Source of the DNA: Parastagonospora avenae f. sp. tritici 18332-5 | Taxonomy: Eukaryota; Ascomycota; Dothideomycetes; Pleosporales; Phaeosphaeriaceae | Direction: 5' to 3' | Assembly (NCBI GenBank): GCA_022559985.1 | Contig: JAFJTR010000027.1 | Span: forward strand, 1 to 64,000 | Length of the DNA stretch: 64,000 bases | Shown here: positions 35,442-46,595 of the stretch, piece after piece | How positions within the stretch are numbered: the first letter of the stretch is position 1 | Layout: every line of letters begins with the position of its first letter | Notes under the pieces: generated by a model | Databases searched by the model: none | What the model was told of the DNA's origin: nothing | Seen by the model: only the letters and a program-made list of their open reading frames with translations | Made by a program: the position numbers and the translations under genes

Positions 35442-37597
35442 TTACACGCGAACCTCCGTACTCTTCTCGCCATATGCAGCTGCACCCTCGCCGGGAGCAA
35501 CCCTGGTAGAGTAGTCCTCCCCGGCGAGCGTCTCGTCATGTATCTCGTACAGTGGCTCCATGGGAGCAACATCCCGTCGCAAAATCTTCTTCTGGAAGTA
35601 CCAAGGCAGCTTTGCGCTGTAGTAACTGGCAAATTGCCGGTTGCCAACATCGAAAACAGTGTCAAGCTCTTCCAGGGTAAGATTCTTGGTCTCAGGTAGC
35701 AGGAAGTAGCAGTACACCCAACCGAAGAAGTTCCATGCCGCATACCAACCGAATGCGCCCTGCTCGGAGAAGGCTTTGACGAGTGCGGGCCATGTGAGTG
35801 AGAGGATGAAGTTGAAGCCCCAGCAAACGGCAGTTGCGAACGACATTCCCACGTCACGCAGATGCAGTGGGAAAGCCTCAGCAGAGTATGTAAATGGCAC
35901 GGGGCCTTCTCCTGGGGAGTATACGGCCATAAACGTGAAGATTGCACTAAGTCACGAGTCAGAAGAGCTTCAAGGATTGACAGTTCCGACGTACGCTGCA
36001 ATAGATCCAAGACGGCCAGCAGTGGGGGTTCCATCAGCATTGTTGGGAAGATAGAAAGACATGCCGCACCACAACAAGCAGATGCCCATTAGTGGGAAAG
36101 TTGTAAGAAGCAAGTTTCGGCGACCAAAAGTATCGATGGTATAGATGGCAGGAATCGCGAAGACGAAGTTGGTAATGCCCGTACCCATACTGGTGAGGAG
36201 GGCCTCGGAGTCGCTGAAACCGGCCTGCTTGAAAATGGACGATGAGTAGTAGGCAATGACCTCCTCAAATGTTAGTGATCGAGTTCGAGATCAATTGTAG
36301 GTATTGTGTCGGGAAATCTTACGTTAACACCACAAAATTGCTGCATGAACATGACGAAAAAGGCACTTTGTGCGGCACGTCGGTTGCGGCGTACACCGAA
36401 GAACTCCTTCCATGGGTTACGACCCTCTCGCTCGGCGGCTTCGACTTCGATCAACTTGTATGCGTAGTACATGTCACGCGCAGCCTGGATCTTGTGCTTT
36501 CGGAGGCGGCAGAGAGATTGAAAGGCCTTGTCGAACTTGCCCTTCTCCATGTACCTTCGTGACCATTAGCATCAAGAATCTTTAAAGCTTTTAGAGCACT
36601 TACCACCGCGGAGATTCAGGGCAGAAGTAGACCTGGATGCATACGATGAAGGGAGGAATACTGGTGCTACCTAACATCCACCTCCATTGGGAGTACGGGC
36701 CGAGAAAGTCGGTGTTCTGGAAGCCCACAGATACGATGAAACCTAACATAATGCCGAATGCTGTCCACATTTGCCACATCATTGTCAAGGCACCACGAAT
36801 GTTCTTTGGCGCAGACTCTGCGGCGTAGACGGGAGTGGTTGAGGACTTTGCTCCGACGGCAAAACCGAGAAAGAATCGCGAAATGAGCAGGTTAGGCCAG
36901 TTGTTGGCGGCAGCCATCCAGATACCAGTAACGAACGAGATGATGCAGGAGATGAAGATGGTTCCACGACGTCCGAAGTATTTGTTGAGGGGCGCGTTTG
37001 ACCAGCACCCGATGAGAGCGGAGCACAGGTATGGGGCACCGTTGAGCAGACCCTGATAAAGTCAGTGATGTCTTTGACAATTCGAATGCGACTTACCTGA
37101 AGCCAGACATCTGTGATGCCAAATTCTTCAAAGTAGAAGAGTTGAGCACCGTTGACGGCAGTTTGGTCCATGCCCTGCACAATGGCAGATCCAGCACAAA
37201 GCACGACCAGGAAGTACAGCATGAAAGGCTGACTCCAGCGGTGTGTAGTCTCGTGTCTAAGCCATTCTTTCTCCTCCTCGCTGAGGATATTGACGTACTC
37301 GAACCCATCATCTCGCTGTCCCACACGAGCGATCAAAGCACCCTTACGGAACGAGTCGAGATCTTCGGTAAGTCCTTTCTCGGCACACCATGTTTCGACG
37401 TCAATGAGGACTTGTTCTTCGGTGAACCCAGTCAGAGGATTACGTAGCTTTGCCGCGACAGAGGCTTTTCGTGGCGCACTGGAGGCATAGTTTGCGTCCT
37501 CCATATGGCGTGTAATTCCAAGGTCGGTCTTGCTGCTGTTGCCTGAGGACGAAAGTCCCGGCTCAGTAGCCTCGATATCAGGCTTACGCTCAGGCAT
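35442..37597 (-). CDS. MFS sugar/polyol transporter
   Basis: Five exons (37597-37097, 37052-36604, 36554-36323, 36260-35995, 35946-35442) give 650 aa. Signatures appear in order: FGRRGTIF after TM2, PVYAAESAPKNIRGAL (the P-x-Y-E-x2-P-x3-RG sugar-porter motif), CPESPRWYMEKG, QQFCGVNVIAYYSS, DTFGRRNLLL and LPETKNLTLEELD. The soluble N-terminus of about 130 residues is longer than in simple hexose carriers and typical of one fungal sub-branch. A plasma-membrane proton symporter is expected; hexose, polyol or inositol cannot be separated by eye. Intron 1 is only 44 nt. Exon 4 has a tandem acceptor (GAG-GAG) that could add one residue. CreA-like sites and a TATA box lie upstream. Confidence 0.93.
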
Positions 37598-37718
37598 GAT
37601 GGAAGGTGATGTGCAGTATCAATCCCAAAATGTATCAAGCACTCTCCCAGGAGGAGGGATCGTAGAAGAATGGAGCAAAACGTGTGACAAGACGCCAGAA
37701 GATCACAGTGGACCGGCG

Positions 37719-37725
37719 TTATATA
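37719..37725 (-). promoter_or_regulatory. Candidate TATA box of the sugar transporter
   Basis: TATATAA on the minus strand, 122-128 bases upstream of the transporter's ATG. Position and sequence suit a TATA element; no transcription start is known. Confidence 0.5.
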
Positions 37726-37794
37726 CTCAAGGACTTGCGCACTCAGGCAAACCTTTCTTACCCGCTTTTCTACAGAAACACGGGTCCGCCATCA

Positions 37795-38009
37795 CTGGGG
37801 CAGAATGAGGGCCCCCATGGGCGGTTTCTCCACACGACAAGTTGTATTGGCGCATGTAACCACACCTCGAAACCAGACAGCGGGGTGCCCGGTCCAAGAC
37901 TTGGTGTCTGATGTTTGCTGAGAGATGTCATCTGGGAAGATGTCATAGCGGGTCCTGGAAGCATGTTGAGTTTACTGGGCGGAGGCATAACGCCCCCTTG
38001 GCAGCGGAG
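37795..38009 (+). promoter_or_regulatory. Cluster of CreA-type SYGGRG sites
   Basis: Four matches to the carbon-catabolite repressor consensus SYGGRG: CTGGGG at 37795, GCGGGG at 37880, GCGGAG at 37979 and GCGGAG at 38004, within 215 bases. About one match would be expected by chance over both strands, so the enrichment is modest. Location upstream of a sugar transporter makes glucose repression plausible. Confidence 0.4.
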
Positions 38010-38698
38010 CGCCTCTGGGCGGACTCGTGGCGGCCAAGAGTGCACGTGATTTTTGTTCACAGAACGCCTGACGGTGCGCAAAGCCCTTCCAATCATCAAA
38101 GGCCGGGTCTCGCTTGATGATAGAAAGATGGGGATGTTGGCGACGGCGGGATGACGATGCTTGTTGGCCTAGCCTGCGGCTCTTGGGATGTACTTGGCGA
38201 CGACGATCCGCTTCCCGATTCGGCAAACCGTTTGCTGAAGACGATGCCTGAGTTCCGGACACCAAGCCTCCAAAACATAACTTGTGCATACTCTGGTCGA
38301 ACTCATAGTGCATTTTGCGCACTTTCGAGACTGTTGCATCTTGAAATAATCGGTTCAACCCATCTTTTGTAGGACGATGAACACCGCTACCTGTCTATCT
38401 TAATTTCTAGGAAATTCTAGGATATTGGATAGATCGCGGATGATCGGCGATGACCTTGCCACATGGTCTTCCAGAGCGTACGCTGCATTAGTGGTCCCAA
38501 GATGATGCATACCACCGGTTTCTTGGTGTCGGTGTTGGTCTTAGTGGGAAGAACGCCGTTGGAAGGGGACCTCAATGTCAAGATGGTGTCGAAGCGCAGT
38601 GGGTTTATTTTTGCACTCAGGGGCTCCGTTAGGCATGCACGACCTTAGCAAAACCATCCAAGATATGTTCGCAGCTTGTATTATGTAGAGCTAACCTT

Positions 38699-40809
38699 CT
38701 ACGCCCAGGAGAAGTGCTCGGAATGCAAGTACACACCGCCCGCTCTAGATGAACCACTGAGAATCTCCAGATTCTCTGCGGCGACTGCATTTCGCACATC
38801 GTTTTGCATGGTCATAGGACCGCAGACGTATACAGCGAGTGACTCTTGCTCTTCCCATACTTTCTCTGTCTCTTCTTTGATGATCGATGGTAATTGTGGC
38901 CGACCGTCAAACACTGGGCCAGGTGCTGTGCCACCTTGGTTATGCTTGGGTATTCCGATCTCATCGCCTGCCGATGAGGATCCACTGGGCGTTAGCGCAT
39001 CTTCCGAGCCCTTATTCGAGAACTCGGCTTCTTTTGCGGCGTCTCCTGTCAGGTATACCTCCACATGCACGTCGGAGGACGACTCTGTTGTTCCATACTT
39101 GGCCAAAATCTCGTTGACGGCTCCGATAAACCATGTACGATTGGTGTTGTTGCGAGTTGCGAGAATTAATCGCAGAGACATCGGCCGGACAAGGCTACCT
39201 GTCCTTGATCCTATTTCGACATGAACATCCTCTTTGTTGGCAAGTCGAGCATCTTGATGAGGCACGCCATATCTGACAAATTGCTCAACGAATGGCAGAC
39301 ACCAACCAGCACCTGAGCCCCCGGCGACGACAAGCAGATGATCTACGTTGGTATAAGTTTGTAGGTTAATCCCACCATAGGGGCCGTCTACTAGGACCGA
39401 TACCAGGGAACCAGGATGCTTTAAGGCATGTGCGTACAGTGTGGCAGTGAAGCCGCCGTTTGGACGAATGTAGAAGACAAGCTCGCTTGACTCATTGGCT
39501 TGCATGGGTGGCAAGGAACAGATCGTGAAGGGATGGCTCGATATAGCATGTCGCAGACCCAGGCTGGTGAATCGGAGGAAGCAATGTTGGCCGGGTTTCC
39601 ATTCGGCTTTGGTGGGAATGACAACGCGAATGAAACCGCTGTCATCTACGGAGATGCTGGCCTTTTGCGTGACACCATATTCGAAGCAGGTCCGAAGCCA
39701 AGGGTAAACGTAGCAAGGTACATAGACCGCAGCTGTCGCAATGAAGTAGTCCCTGTGCATATGTCAGTCCTTGTACCATGAAACTCAGTGAATCATTGAG
39801 ACATACCAAGAGGTCAGAGTGTAGTCACAATGCCAGAAGAACGTCACCATAAAAACGACCGCAGCGAAAATGTGGGTCGCTTTGAAGAACTCGTATCCGA
39901 ACCTCCTACAGAAAACGATCAGCCGCAATCACAGCTATAACTAGATGGAGATACTCACCTTATCGTGCTATGAGACATGAACGTGAGCCAAGCTTGAAAG
40001 ATCAGTGCGACGATACCAGTCCAGTAGAACAAGAGGCTGGAAGTGAAGTGATCCTCCATGTCATGCCAGTGGATATGGTACACAATGAATGGAAATGTGT
40101 GGAGAAGCGCAAGGATAAAGAAAGCATATGAGATCCATCTGTGGAAGACCTGTAGCCTCTCGTGCGAGACACCAGTGCAGAGAGTGATCCAGTTTGTCTT
40201 AGTCGCGGTAGCGAAGACAAATGGCATACATGCCAGCGCTAGCCACCCTGATCTTGTCGCTAGGGGAGGTGAGCCGCCGAACTTGATGTCTGACCAGTAG
40301 TATGGTTTTGGAGCCAAGTCCATGCCTGGAAATATCGTGAGTCGGATCCTTTGGCCGAGTTGCTTACAGGTTCATTTGGCAACTTACAAAAGAAGAATAT
40401 AGTCCCAACGAGACCGAGGAGAAGTACGCCTACAGGAGCCGAGTTCCATCGCAACGCCTTGACGTGAAATCCACGGTACGATAGATATCGCACCACTGCT
40501 ATGGTTTTCTCCCATATGCGTGGTCCTCGCACTCTTCTATACCCAAACAGCGAGGATATTACGTGCCCAATGATGAAGACGCCGATCGTGCACATGAAGA
40601 ATGCTATAGTGGGCAGTGCGAAAACATAGTCTGCGATGTACCTTGGGCGACAAGTCAGTCATGCATGCAAACTCAGAATGGGGACTTGTCTCTACGTACC
40701 AGAAATGCCAATGATGCTTGTACCAGTCGCATTCTTCTTGTGTCTTTTTACCGCACTCGAACATGCGCATCGAGTGCAGCTGCAAAGGTGCTGACAACCA
40801 TCCTGCCAT
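38699..40809 (-). CDS. Ferric/cupric-chelate reductase (FRE family)
   Basis: Five exons (40809-40700, 40641-40388, 40325-39959, 39905-39807, 39752-38699) give 627 aa. The membrane domain has bis-heme histidine pairs at 14-residue spacing: HRWISYAFFILALLH in exon 3 and HIFAAVVFMVTFFWH in exon 4. The FAD-binding fold carries RHAISSHPFTICSLP. The NAD(P)H domain carries LLVVAGGSGAGWCLP and, near the end, YVCGPMTMQND. It transfers cytosolic NADPH electrons to extracellular Fe(III) or Cu(II). A Ser/Gly-rich insert (about residues 530-560) lies in the NADPH domain. The start at 40809 (MAGWLSAPLQLH) is the only in-frame ATG and gives no obvious signal peptide. Divergent from a Ctr copper transporter. 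Confidence 0.93.
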
Positions 40810-41685
40810 GATGTTTCCCTTCGCCAACAAAGCTTACACGCAGTCCAATCTGGTGTGAAATAAGCGTAGAGAATTCGTTGGCACGAGTGTACGATCGATA
40901 GAGATGTCGGACTCTTGTGAAAAAGGATTGTTTGGATTCAGGTTCGCAGAATAGCCCACGACGTCGTACGCGTGTCTTCAAAGACGATGATGCTACAGCG
41001 AAACTACCAGAGCGAACGCCGTCGCTCTACAGGTATCAAGATCAAGTGGAACGAAGCTTGTCAAACGCTTCGATCGACTAGCCACCAGGTTAGTGTAAAT
41101 CAGCTCACATGCATACTTGCGGCAAACATCCACTCAAGTGCGCCGTGAAGTAATGCTCGCACGCGAGACGTCCGAAAAGACAACCGGGCGTATTCTCTGC
41201 CGCACACTGCACCGCAAAAGGTATGTGGCTGTTCGCTGCACCGGAATCAAGAACGTCTTGCATGGCCGAGAAGCCAGAAAACAAGCTCACACCCGAAGAA
41301 TAAGCTCATAATTGGCGCTCGAGCTGCCCTTTCCTAGATAAGCGTATGACAGGCTGAAGGCAAGATGTAACTGTCGAGCACGTTTGAGCAGTTTTCCACG
41401 CACTAGCTCGCCGGAAGGAGAAGGGGCTCGTCCAATAGCCGTCAAAGACACGGCAGGGTCATCAGCTCCCGGGAATAGTGTACATTTGGAAGTGACCAGC
41501 GGTGGCAGATAGCCGCTAGGGAATGCGACCTATATGTCTGTCAGATGGTGCGAAAGTCGAGTATCTGCCGCTTTTTGATTAACTTGTCCCAGATACCAGC
41601 ATTCTGCACAGCTCCTTGATTGCTTCAGCTGCGAACACTAGTCGAAATCTTATACTTAAAATTCGCAATATTACGCTTTTTCAGA
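40810..41685. promoter_or_regulatory. Shared divergent promoter of reductase and copper transporter
   Basis: 876 bases separate the two start codons and contain no gene. AGCTCAYA occurs three times on the plus strand: 41102-41109, 41284-41291 and 41303-41310. Its GCTCA core equals the core of the Mac1/Cuf1-type copper-response element (TTTGCTCA). Binding by a copper regulator is inferred, not shown. Confidence 0.4.
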
Positions 41686-42249
41686 ATGAACATGGGCATG
41701 TCACCTACGGCCACTATGGCAGACATGCCGATGTCTACCTCGACAGACGGCATGTCAACAATGATGGGAATGGACAAAATGGCCATGACCTTTTTTACCT
41801 CCACCACCACACCTCTCTTCTCCATGTCCTGGACACCAGCAACGACAGGCCAATACAGCGCAACTTGCATATTCCTCATCATCTTTGCTACGATTTTCAG
41901 AGCATTGTTAGCCATTCGCCTCAACATCATCGAGATACTGGCGGCATTTGAGAGGCGGCAGAGGGGTGCCGGAGATTATCCATATGTTGTTGAAGCGAAA
42001 TCGAGTGCGAGGAGGCCATGGAGGGCGAGGGAGGCGGTTTTGTTGGCGTCCATGGATGTCGTTTTGGCGGGGATTGGGTATCTTCTGTAAGTGTTCGATG
42101 CTGAGGTGCCAGAGGGTGATACTGACTGTAAGTATAGTATGATTGCTGTTATGACTATGAACGTAGGATACTATCTTTCGGTGCTTGCTGGTGTTTTTGT
42201 GGGGAGCATGGTTTTTGGTCGCTTCATGGCTTACTCTGCGGCGCATTGA
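41686..42249 (+). CDS. Ctr-family high-affinity copper transporter
   Basis: Two exons (41686-42086, 42138-42249) give 170 aa. The extracellular N-terminus is methionine-rich (MNMGM, MSTMMGMDKM), as in copper-capturing Ctr proteins. Then come TM1 (SATCIFLIIFATIFRALLA), a cytosolic loop, TM2 with the MxxxM selectivity motif (MIAVM, spanning the intron) and TM3 with GxxxG packing (GVFVGSMVFG). It ends shortly after without a Cys-rich tail. Trimers import Cu(I). The intron has a CTGAC branch site. The start is the first ATG giving the Met-rich N-terminus. The neighbour supplies the reductase needed to make Cu(I). Confidence 0.93.
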
Positions 42250-42808
42250 GAGTGCGATATAAATATCAACAAAGGGAGGTACAATTCTTCATAACAATAT
42301 TGTTATTTGCGTTTCTTGAGGAAGTGTCGTGGATGAATCACGAAAGGGAGATGTCACGATTAGCTGGTATGAGGTACAGTGTAATTAAGAGCACCCTGGA
42401 CCCACAAAGCACGAACCTTGTATACCCAGTAGCCAGGAGGGAACGAAGAAGCAAGCAGCCCTAGTACACAGGGGAAGCAAGCCAAGTAAAAAGGAAGCGA
42501 CAAGAGAATGCCTCTAAAGCAAGGTATATAGGTAACCCGGGTTGTAAGGCCGAGCAATGTGCCACATGGTCGGCTAAATATGCGCCATGCGAAGAACGAC
42601 GAAAAGAAACAAAGGTGATTTAACCTATCATCGTCACTCCAAGTCCAGCATTGGAGTTGTTACCAATAAGATTATCCATCTAGCCCTACCAAATATGCGT
42701 ATAGTTAAGTATATATCCAAACCAACCCAATCATACGCATCATCATTCAAAACATTACCCTTATCCTAACCCTCATCCACATCATGTATATAATATAAAT
42801 GCATCCAC
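42250..42808. other. Convergent 3' intergenic region
   Basis: AT-rich toward 42600-42800; probable 3' UTRs of the copper transporter and the following minus-strand gene. Nothing else is seen. Confidence 0.5.
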
Positions 42809-45016
42809 TTATGAACACCACACCCACGCCCCAAACCCCAGACTCTCGATCAGAAGAACCAGTATCCCAATCGCCATGCCACTCCCCACGCGATCGCTCC
42901 TCTGATTCGATTCATGGCTCCTTATCCCTGAGCCCGCAGTGCCGACGAATATCCACAACAAAGCCGCCGCGACGCTAAATAGCAGCATCAGTGCCAGCAC
43001 ACTCAAGATGCGTAGGGTCGAGTACGCCTGCACGAATTGAATCGTCGTGAAGCTACCCGGTAACTCGTTCTCGCTCACCGGCGGCTCGGGGAAGCGGAAC
43101 GGGTTATTCACAGACTGTTTGCGGCGCTGTGTCGAGTTCGTCAATGCGACGCGTTGCGCCCAGTGCACCCATGTATAGCGCGCTTTGCCGGATGTTGGAT
43201 GGTGGTACAGATTTAGTAGACCGTCTTCTGTGAAAGGCGACCTTGCATCTGCGTCGACGTCGATGCCTACGCCTGCTGCTAGAAGACCCGAGGATTGGCT
43301 GCTGGGCTGTGAGTATGTTCCGCTCCACGTGTTGATCTGGCCGAGGCGGATGTCCTTGAGTATGCGTGCGCTGAAGGAGCGGCGGAACCAGGATCCAGCA
43401 AGCGAGCGGTATCCGTCGCGGAGTCTGTCAGCGAGGAATTTGTCGTCGAATTCGACGGCCATGGCGGGGCCTTTGGCGTGCTTTTCGTTGATTGGACTGC
43501 TGGCTGTTAAGCTGCTCGGGACAGTGACCTCGACGAGCTTTGGTGCGCGGGGATCTTTTGGGGGTTGTCGATGAGTTTTTCGATGCAGACTCAGCCAGAC
43601 TATACTGTCTCTGCCTTCTTGTCCTGAATCAGCGCGGCTGCGAATGACGCATTGCGCATCTTCGTTTCTCTCCAACCGGCTGCGTAAGTCGTAATGGCCT
43701 TCGCTGGCCATTAGTCCGAGTACATGCTTGCCTTTTCTGTCATCAAACTCTTTCTGAGAATCATCATCGTAACCGCTATCTAGTCTATCGACACTAGGAC
43801 TGGCTGGCCCTGCACTGTGAGATCTATCTGTTCTGACATGCTGCCTTGGCCGTGACTTGGGTTTTGGAAACACTTTCTTTGCTGTGAAAGGGTAGGGAGT
43901 CCGTATGAAGTGGCTTGGGAGATTAGCGGGTCTATCTCTATCTCGTCCCGCATGTTTTGTTGACAACGGCGACATTGTGATGTGTCGGTCATTCGTGAAC
44001 GAAGAGAATTTAGGAAAGTCTGCCACTATTGAGGATGGCCCAAACGTGCGACTATTCGAGTTTGTGAGGATACCGGATGGCGAATCATTCAACGACTCTA
44101 GCGCTCGCATTGTCATGACGTGTGCGTCAATGATGGAACCTGCGATGATGCTGTCCGCTGTATTACTCCTTTGGCGCCCTTCGGCCCTGTGGGCGCGTGG
44201 TAGCTCGGTCGAAAGATTGGTCGTACTGGGAAACAATCTCGGTAGCGAAGAGAATGGCAATCTGGGTGACGATGAATTACTTCTCAGCGAGCCTCTTGGG
44301 GTGCCAGCGCTCGAGCGATTATGCACAACTCGCACGCTATCCTTGCTCAATCGTCTCAAGGGAACTTCGCGCGCCCGTTCAGCACGTTTTCCGCCCTCAG
44401 ACCTTGGCCTATCGTCCATCGACATACTGATCGCCGAGCGTTGGGAAGGTAGTTGGCGAAACTGCGGTAATGCTGTCAACATGCTTCTTTCTCGACTACG
44501 CCCTCTTGATGAACGATATGGTCTTTCTCTTGCTCCATGCATAAATGTACCCAAGCCCATTCCATCCATATCAGAAAATGTGCGCGTGATCTCGCCCTCC
44601 GTGTCTTCCCAATCTGAGTCGGACGATCCATCATCGAAGAAGTCTGCCCCTGGTTGGAGACCCCTCTCCATTGTGTCGCTCATTGCTGGATAAACAGATC
44701 CTCTTCTCAGCGGATATGGATCGACGATTCGGGGTGATGATGCTGGGCTCGAAGATAGCCTTGCTGTCGGATGGTCGAGAAAAACAGTTTGCATAGCATG
44801 AGGAGAAGGGGGATTCAGTGGTATGGGATGTTGTTTTAAGGGAGACAAAACCGTTGACAGCGGCCGAGTGGTCGCCGTTGAGGTACGTTTGCTACTCATA
44901 TTCGTAGTCCGATGTACATGTAGTTCCTGGTCGAGTGGCGGTACATCGACGTGGGTAAGGGCGGCTCTGCTTGCTCCGCGAATAGCAGTTAAGTTGTCAA
45001 TACTGGGTCGGCTCAT
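42809..45016 (-). CDS. Orphan protein with disordered N-terminus and two C-terminal TMs
   Basis: 735 aa in one open frame from the ATG at 45016. No family is recognised. Residues 1-640 are hydrophilic, Ser/Arg/Pro-rich and mostly disordered. They include an acidic patch (DDGSSDSDWEDTEGE) and several basic RS-like runs (RSSRGRSRERS). A more ordered block near 500-640 (FDDKFLADRLRDGYRSLAG, then ARYTWVHWAQRVAL) precedes two hydrophobic helices at the end (LSVLALMLLFSVAAALLWIF; IGILVLLIESLGFGAWVW). The layout suggests a tail-anchored protein of the plasma membrane or ER with a large cytosolic, probably phosphorylated domain. Confidence 0.75.
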   Translation of the reverse strand: MSRPSIDNLTAIRGASRAALTHVDVPPLDQELHVHRTTNMSSKRTSTATTRPLSTVLSPLKQHPIPLNPPSPHAMQTVFLDHPTARLSSSPASSPRIVDPYPLRRGSVYPAMSDTMERGLQPGADFFDDGSSDSDWEDTEGEITRTFSDMDGMGLGTFMHGARERPYRSSRGRSRERSMLTALPQFRQLPSQRSAISMSMDDRPRSEGGKRAERAREVPLRRLSKDSVRVVHNRSSAGTPRGSLRSNSSSPRLPFSSLPRLFPSTTNLSTELPRAHRAEGRQRSNTADSIIAGSIIDAHVMTMRALESLNDSPSGILTNSNSRTFGPSSIVADFPKFSSFTNDRHITMSPLSTKHAGRDRDRPANLPSHFIRTPYPFTAKKVFPKPKSRPRQHVRTDRSHSAGPASPSVDRLDSGYDDDSQKEFDDRKGKHVLGLMASEGHYDLRSRLERNEDAQCVIRSRADSGQEGRDSIVWLSLHRKTHRQPPKDPRAPKLVEVTVPSSLTASSPINEKHAKGPAMAVEFDDKFLADRLRDGYRSLAGSWFRRSFSARILKDIRLGQINTWSGTYSQPSSQSSGLLAAGVGIDVDADARSPFTEDGLLNLYHHPTSGKARYTWVHWAQRVALTNSTQRRKQSVNNPFRFPEPPVSENELPGSFTTIQFVQAYSTLRILSVLALMLLFSVAAALLWIFVGTAGSGIRSHESNQRSDRVGSGMAIGILVLLIESLGFGAWVWCS

Positions 45017-45540
45017 GAAACCGCGTTAAGGAAATGGTAAAGAAACGGCCTTGTTGAACAAAGATGCGAAAACCTTCAAGCGCGCGGGTGGTGGCGAGCA
45101 TAGTGATGATCAGCCGGAGATGAGCCAAAACAAAGGAGGCACGCACGAGAAATTACGAGACTGCTTTCGGTAATTATTGAACCCGGTATTATGGCTGTGG
45201 TCGCATGAGGTAGGAATGTGAGAAGGCGTCCGCCGAGCTTGGTGATCTAGTAGCCGCATTCTGCATAGGTCCCTTGCGTCGGCAGTGCCAACAGCCCAAC
45301 CACTAGACAGTAAGCAGCACAAGACTTTGATGAGAATGAGAAACCGGCGTGTCAGATGGAGAACGTGTCGCGTTGATGATGGACATATATCATATCTATA
45401 ACCCTCTATGCACATGTGGCGGGCAGAATTGGTAGGGAAATGGACGCCGTGTGCGATGCGACAACGCCTTCCGTTATCCAACAAGAGGAAGAAGTGAAGA
45501 CAGCAGAACAGCTTACAGAACAGAGGCTTGAGATGCAAGC
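45017..45540. other. Intergenic, nothing recognised
   Basis: Promoter of the orphan gene and 3' side of the carnitine carrier. A 142-codon minus-strand frame here is Cys/His/Leu-rich without family features and is probably chance. Confidence 0.5.
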
Positions 45541-46595
45541 CTATTCGCCGTCCCTGTCGAACATTTTCGTCATGGCTTTTTGGGCTAGCTCGACACCAGC
45601 GAAGGTTGCCGCGTTCGCAGGTACCGCTCGCGCCATCGCGGGTCCGATGCCAGGGAAGAAAGCCTTGAGGCCGCCGCTTGCGTGAATGCCTTTGATGGTG
45701 CCGCTAATGGTTGGTCGGCCCTCAGCACTCTGCAACCGTGACTTGATGGTGTCAACGGGGAACACTGGAATCCACATGGCAATTCCAGCAGCACCACCGG
45801 CCACCATGACTGCAGACATGCTGAGTGGTCCTGGCTTGCCGGTCACGGGGTCTTTCGGGGTCAGGTTCCTCTTGACTGTCTCATATGTCGCGAAGTAGAG
45901 CGCCGATCCGGGGCCGTCACGCGCCAATGTCATGGCTGAGCCACGGAACACGGAGCGAATGCCTCCCTCCTTGTATAATTGCTTGACGACGTCTACGCCG
46001 CCGGAGTATTTGGGCTTCTCGCCGGGCGCAAGTTGTTTTTGCCCTTGGATCTGGAGCAGCACCTTGACGCGCTCGAAGGGTGCGGTGATGATGGTCATGG
46101 GGATGGCGCTGAAGAAGCCGGCGGCTGAGACCTGCGCAACGCTGTACTGGTTGTCCTTGACGGTTGAAACACTCGATACGAGCTGCTTGCCGACATCGTA
46201 GCCCCAGAATGAGACAGCAACTGTACATATATCAGCATCTCGCGCCCCAAATTGCTTTTAGAGCACATGTGAAAATGAATCTACTTACACATAGGCGTGA
46301 CACCGACCAAAGGCGCAGAGACACCGGCGTATAATCCCCTTGCAAGTCCTTCTTTCGCGACTGTTTTCCGCACGACGTCCATGGCGCCTGTGTATACGCC
46401 CCTCTCTGACGTCTGTAGTCGCACCTTGACCAGGTCAAATGGATGGCCCACGACTACCGCGCAAACACCACCAACGCCTCCTGCTATCAGCGCACGCAGC
46501 GACTGCAGCGAAGACTTGGTCGCAACCTTAACATCTTCCTTGAGCTCTTCTTTCGAAGGCAGCTTATCAGCTACCTTTTCTGCTGTGTTTGACAT
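45541..46595 (-). CDS. acuH: Mitochondrial carnitine/acylcarnitine carrier
   Basis: Two exons (46595-46289, 46220-45541) give 328 aa. The three carrier signatures are HPFDLVKVRLQT, APFERVKVLLQIQGQ and FPVDTIKSRLQ. The second, with APFERVK rather than PxD, together with YSGGVDVVKQLYKEGGIRSVFRG and ATYETVKRNLTP, is characteristic of the carnitine/acylcarnitine branch (Crc1 in yeast, AcuH in Aspergillus). It exchanges acetyl- or acyl-carnitine from peroxisomes and cytosol for matrix carnitine, needed for growth on acetate and fatty acids. The 68-nt intron has donor GTAAGT. The N-terminus of about 30 residues before the first helix is charged and family-typical. Confidence 0.9.

Larger units (their letters stand above)
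37598..38698. other. 1.1-kb intergenic region with sugar-transporter promoter
   Basis: Contains the TATA element and CreA-type sites listed separately. The left half serves the sugar transporter; the right half is the 3' side of the reductase gene. No gene is seen. Confidence 0.5.
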
